From Thalassotalea_A litorea (GTDB taxonomy: Bacteria; Pseudomonadota; Gammaproteobacteria; Enterobacterales; Alteromonadaceae), in the NCBI RefSeq assembly GCF_043642205.1, contig NZ_JBHZSG010000003.1:1-64000 (forward strand): a stretch of 64,000 bases of DNA. The letters are read 5' to 3'. The notes below the pieces were generated by a model. The model had not been told where the DNA came from. It ran no database searches and saw nothing but the letters and a program-made list of their open reading frames with translations. Position 1 is the stretch's first letter. Each line of letters starts with the position of its first letter. A program made the position numbers and the translations under genes. Shown one piece after another: positions 62,387-64,000 of the stretch.

Positions 62387-63497
62387 AAACGCTCAGCCTG
62401 AAAATCAGCCTGAGCTGACCGAACAAGATTTGCGTTTCACCCGCAGGATGATAGATACGTCTATCAAGCTGGCTGCAATATTTATCGTTCTAATCTGGTG
62501 CAGTGCAATACTTCGTCCATTCATTTTGCTGATATTGTGGGGCGGCATTATAGCCATCGCCTTGTACCCGTTTTTTGCGAAAGTGAGCAATGTCCTTGGC
62601 GGAAAACCCAAGTTAGCGGCGCTGATCATCGCGCTACTCGGGCTTGCTCTTTTGGTGGTACCAACCATTAATATTTCCGCATCGACGATCGATAGCGCAC
62701 AATCCGTGTCAGAAAGTATAAAAGAAGGAACCTTTAAAGTACCTCAACCTACAGATGCGGTGAAATCCTGGCCACTGGTAGGCGAGAAGGTATACCAGAT
62801 ATGGGGACACGCCTCGACCAATTTTGAAGAATTTGTGGTTGAACATTCAGAAGCATTTAAGACGCTTACTGAAGCGCTATTTAGCACCATTACGGGTATT
62901 GGTGCTACCGTGCTGCAATTCATTGTATCACTGCTAATCGCGGCCGTAATGTTAGTGAACCATGAAAAATGTCTATATGGCTCACGCCTGGTTTTCAATC
63001 GTATCATGGCCGAAAACGGTGAAGCCGCCATTCAGGATTCTGTCGCCACTATTCGCAGCGTTGCACAGGGCATACTTGGTATTGCCGTTATTCAGGCGTT
63101 ACTGGCCGGTATAGGCATGTTTATTGCTGGTATTCCGGGCGCTGGGATTTGGGCACTGCTGGTGCTAATTCTGGCCATCGTGCAATTACCTCCACTACTG
63201 GTACTTGGTCCGATCGCTGCCTATTACTTTTCTATTACGTCCACAACACCCGCCACCATTTTCCTTATTTGGGCACTATTGGTCAGTTTTAGTGATGCCG
63301 TATTAAAACCTATGTTATTAGGTCGGGGGATAGATATTCCGATGCTGGTGATATTACTTGGCGCGATAGGTGGCATGCTATTGTCGGGCATAATCGGCTT
63401 GTTTGTTGGCGCCGTCGTCCTGTCAATCGGCTACAAATTAACCATGTATTGGCTACAGCATTCGACCGTGCAGATTGAAAAGCCCTACGTCGATTGA
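62373..63497 (+). CDS. AI-2E family transporter
   Basis: 374 residues with about eight membrane helices. The Pfam AI-2E transporter family (PerM/YdiK-like) is recognised from the N-terminal LILWGGIIAIALYPFF segment, a hydrophilic region in the middle and the C-terminal IPMLVILLGAIGGMLLSGIIGLFVGAVVLSIGYKL. The name is historical; most members export unknown substrates and some act as Na+/H+ antiporters. It overlaps the channel gene upstream and precedes the HlyD-type gene by 44 bp. Confidence 0.85.
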   Translation: MTDPKNAQPENQPELTEQDLRFTRRMIDTSIKLAAIFIVLIWCSAILRPFILLILWGGIIAIALYPFFAKVSNVLGGKPKLAALIIALLGLALLVVPTINISASTIDSAQSVSESIKEGTFKVPQPTDAVKSWPLVGEKVYQIWGHASTNFEEFVVEHSEAFKTLTEALFSTITGIGATVLQFIVSLLIAAVMLVNHEKCLYGSRLVFNRIMAENGEAAIQDSVATIRSVAQGILGIAVIQALLAGIGMFIAGIPGAGIWALLVLILAIVQLPPLLVLGPIAAYYFSITSTTPATIFLIWALLVSFSDAVLKPMLLGRGIDIPMLVILLGAIGGMLLSGIIGLFVGAVVLSIGYKLTMYWLQHSTVQIEKPYVD

Positions 63498-63541
63498 AAA
63501 GATACGGTTTAACAAAAAATAATAACCCTTAAAGGTATGTC

Positions 63542-64000
63542 ATGGCGAGCGATGAAACCACTCTGAAAAGCGAGAATGAACCGCAAGGTGAGTCTGTCCA
63601 AGCTTCCGAGAATGAGGCGAGCGAGAAGCCGGCGACAAAGCCAGATCTGGCAAATCGACTTACTCGCATAATTTTAATTATCGCCGCGGTATATTTTGTC
63701 TGGTATGTGTCCAGCGATAGATTAACCCCCATCACCGATCAGGCCCGGGTTAGAGGTTTTGTTATTCCTATTGTGCCGGAAGTGTCCGGTCAGATTTCGC
63801 GCATCCATGTCGGCGGCGACAAACACGTAAAAAAAGGCGAAGTCTTGTTCGAAATTGATCCCAGCGATTATGAGCTTGCGGTTGAAAAAGCTCAGGCCGC
63901 GTTAGAGCAAGCGGGTCAGGACGTTGGCGCCAGCACCGCCAACGTTGCCTCAGCCAAAGCCATTTTAGAGAAGGCCAAAGCCAATCTTAATACCATCATG
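63542..64000 (+). CDS. HlyD/EmrA family membrane-fusion protein (partial, cut by window end)
   Basis: 153 codons are present, with no stop before the window end. The N-terminal 40 residues are charged and cytoplasmic, followed by one membrane helix (about 44-58, IILIIAAVYFVWYV), then the biotinyl-lipoyl half IPIVPEVSGQISRIHVGGDKHVKKGEVLFEIDPSDY and the start of a coiled coil (KAQAALEQAGQD). This is the standard opening of EmrA/HlyD adaptors. AAAGG lies before ATG 63542. It follows the AI-2E gene and may form part of the same operon. Confidence 0.85.
   Translation, partial: MASDETTLKSENEPQGESVQASENEASEKPATKPDLANRLTRIILIIAAVYFVWYVSSDRLTPITDQARVRGFVIPIVPEVSGQISRIHVGGDKHVKKGEVLFEIDPSDYELAVEKAQAALEQAGQDVGASTANVASAKAILEKAKANLNTIM

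Noticed and set aside
1..64000. Prophage, insertion sequence, defence island, toxin-antitoxin or secondary-metabolite cluster
   Set aside because: No integrase, transposase, restriction, abortive-infection or biosynthetic core gene was found; content is housekeeping plus small accessory genes.
1..64000. tRNA and rRNA genes
   Set aside because: I found no CCA-ended cloverleaf or rRNA signature in the intergenic regions examined; a tRNA search tool would settle this.

Overview
The window looks like chromosomal DNA of a marine-type gammaproteobacterium, most likely Alteromonadales (Alteromonadaceae or Colwelliaceae). The basis is gene order and family content: pilU-pilT next to yggS-proC-yggT-rdgB-hemW, guaB-guaA facing xseA, and rlmN-pilW-rodZ-ispG-hisS-yfgM-bamB-der. 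Gammaproteobacterial families such as AcpH, YacL, RraB-like, YggN (DUF2884) and DUF4426 are also present. The genus cannot be fixed from the sequence alone. I see no rRNA, tRNA, CRISPR array, prophage, insertion sequence or recognisable defence island. Most of the window is core genome with short accessory stretches.

Layout. 1-7.2 kb: twitching-motility ATPases PilU and PilT (minus), then yggS-proC-yggT, a DUF4426 protein, rdgB and hemW (plus). 7.2-10.1 kb: a PspB-like small membrane protein, tadA, a 40-residue very basic protein with a strong ribosome binding site, and mltF. 10.2-14.1 kb: purL, followed by a cluster of REPIN-like palindromes. 14.5-21.2 kb: an accessory stretch with a twin-arginine PLP enzyme, two tandem paralogous unknowns, an MFS transporter, a nitroreductase, acpH, a GNAT enzyme, a CxxC mini-protein, an RraB-like protein and a lipocalin-like protein. 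21.3-32.5 kb: an S9 peptidase, DUF2960, a carboxylesterase, DUF4097, cinA, DUF2884, a GST, an HETRH secreted protein, an FMN reductase plus VOC pair behind a SoxR-like promoter, and an outer-membrane lipoprotein.

32.6-49.8 kb: guaA and guaB, xseA, a secreted metallophosphoesterase, a small beta-barrel, then the long minus-strand block from rlmN to der (tRNA/rRNA modification, pilus assembly, cell shape, isoprenoids, histidyl-tRNA, outer-membrane assembly, ribosome GTPase) with ndk upstream. 50-57.8 kb: glnK-amt behind a clear sigma-54 promoter with NtrC-like sites, an RND efflux operon with a trailing lipase-like hydrolase, and yacL. 57.8-64 kb: a TonB-like unknown, acnB, a potassium-channel-like protein overlapping an AI-2E family permease, and a HlyD-family protein cut by the window end.

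The most distinctive signals are regulatory or repetitive rather than a new multi-gene system. They are: a near-textbook SoxR/MerR-type promoter before the VOC-FMN reductase pair; a short repeat family with TAATACCAA-like ends whose terminus forms the stop codon of three genes; a REPIN cluster after purL; and a small basic protein whose leader can form competing hairpins around its ribosome binding site. All functional assignments come from reading the sequence and recalling family features; no database search was possible.
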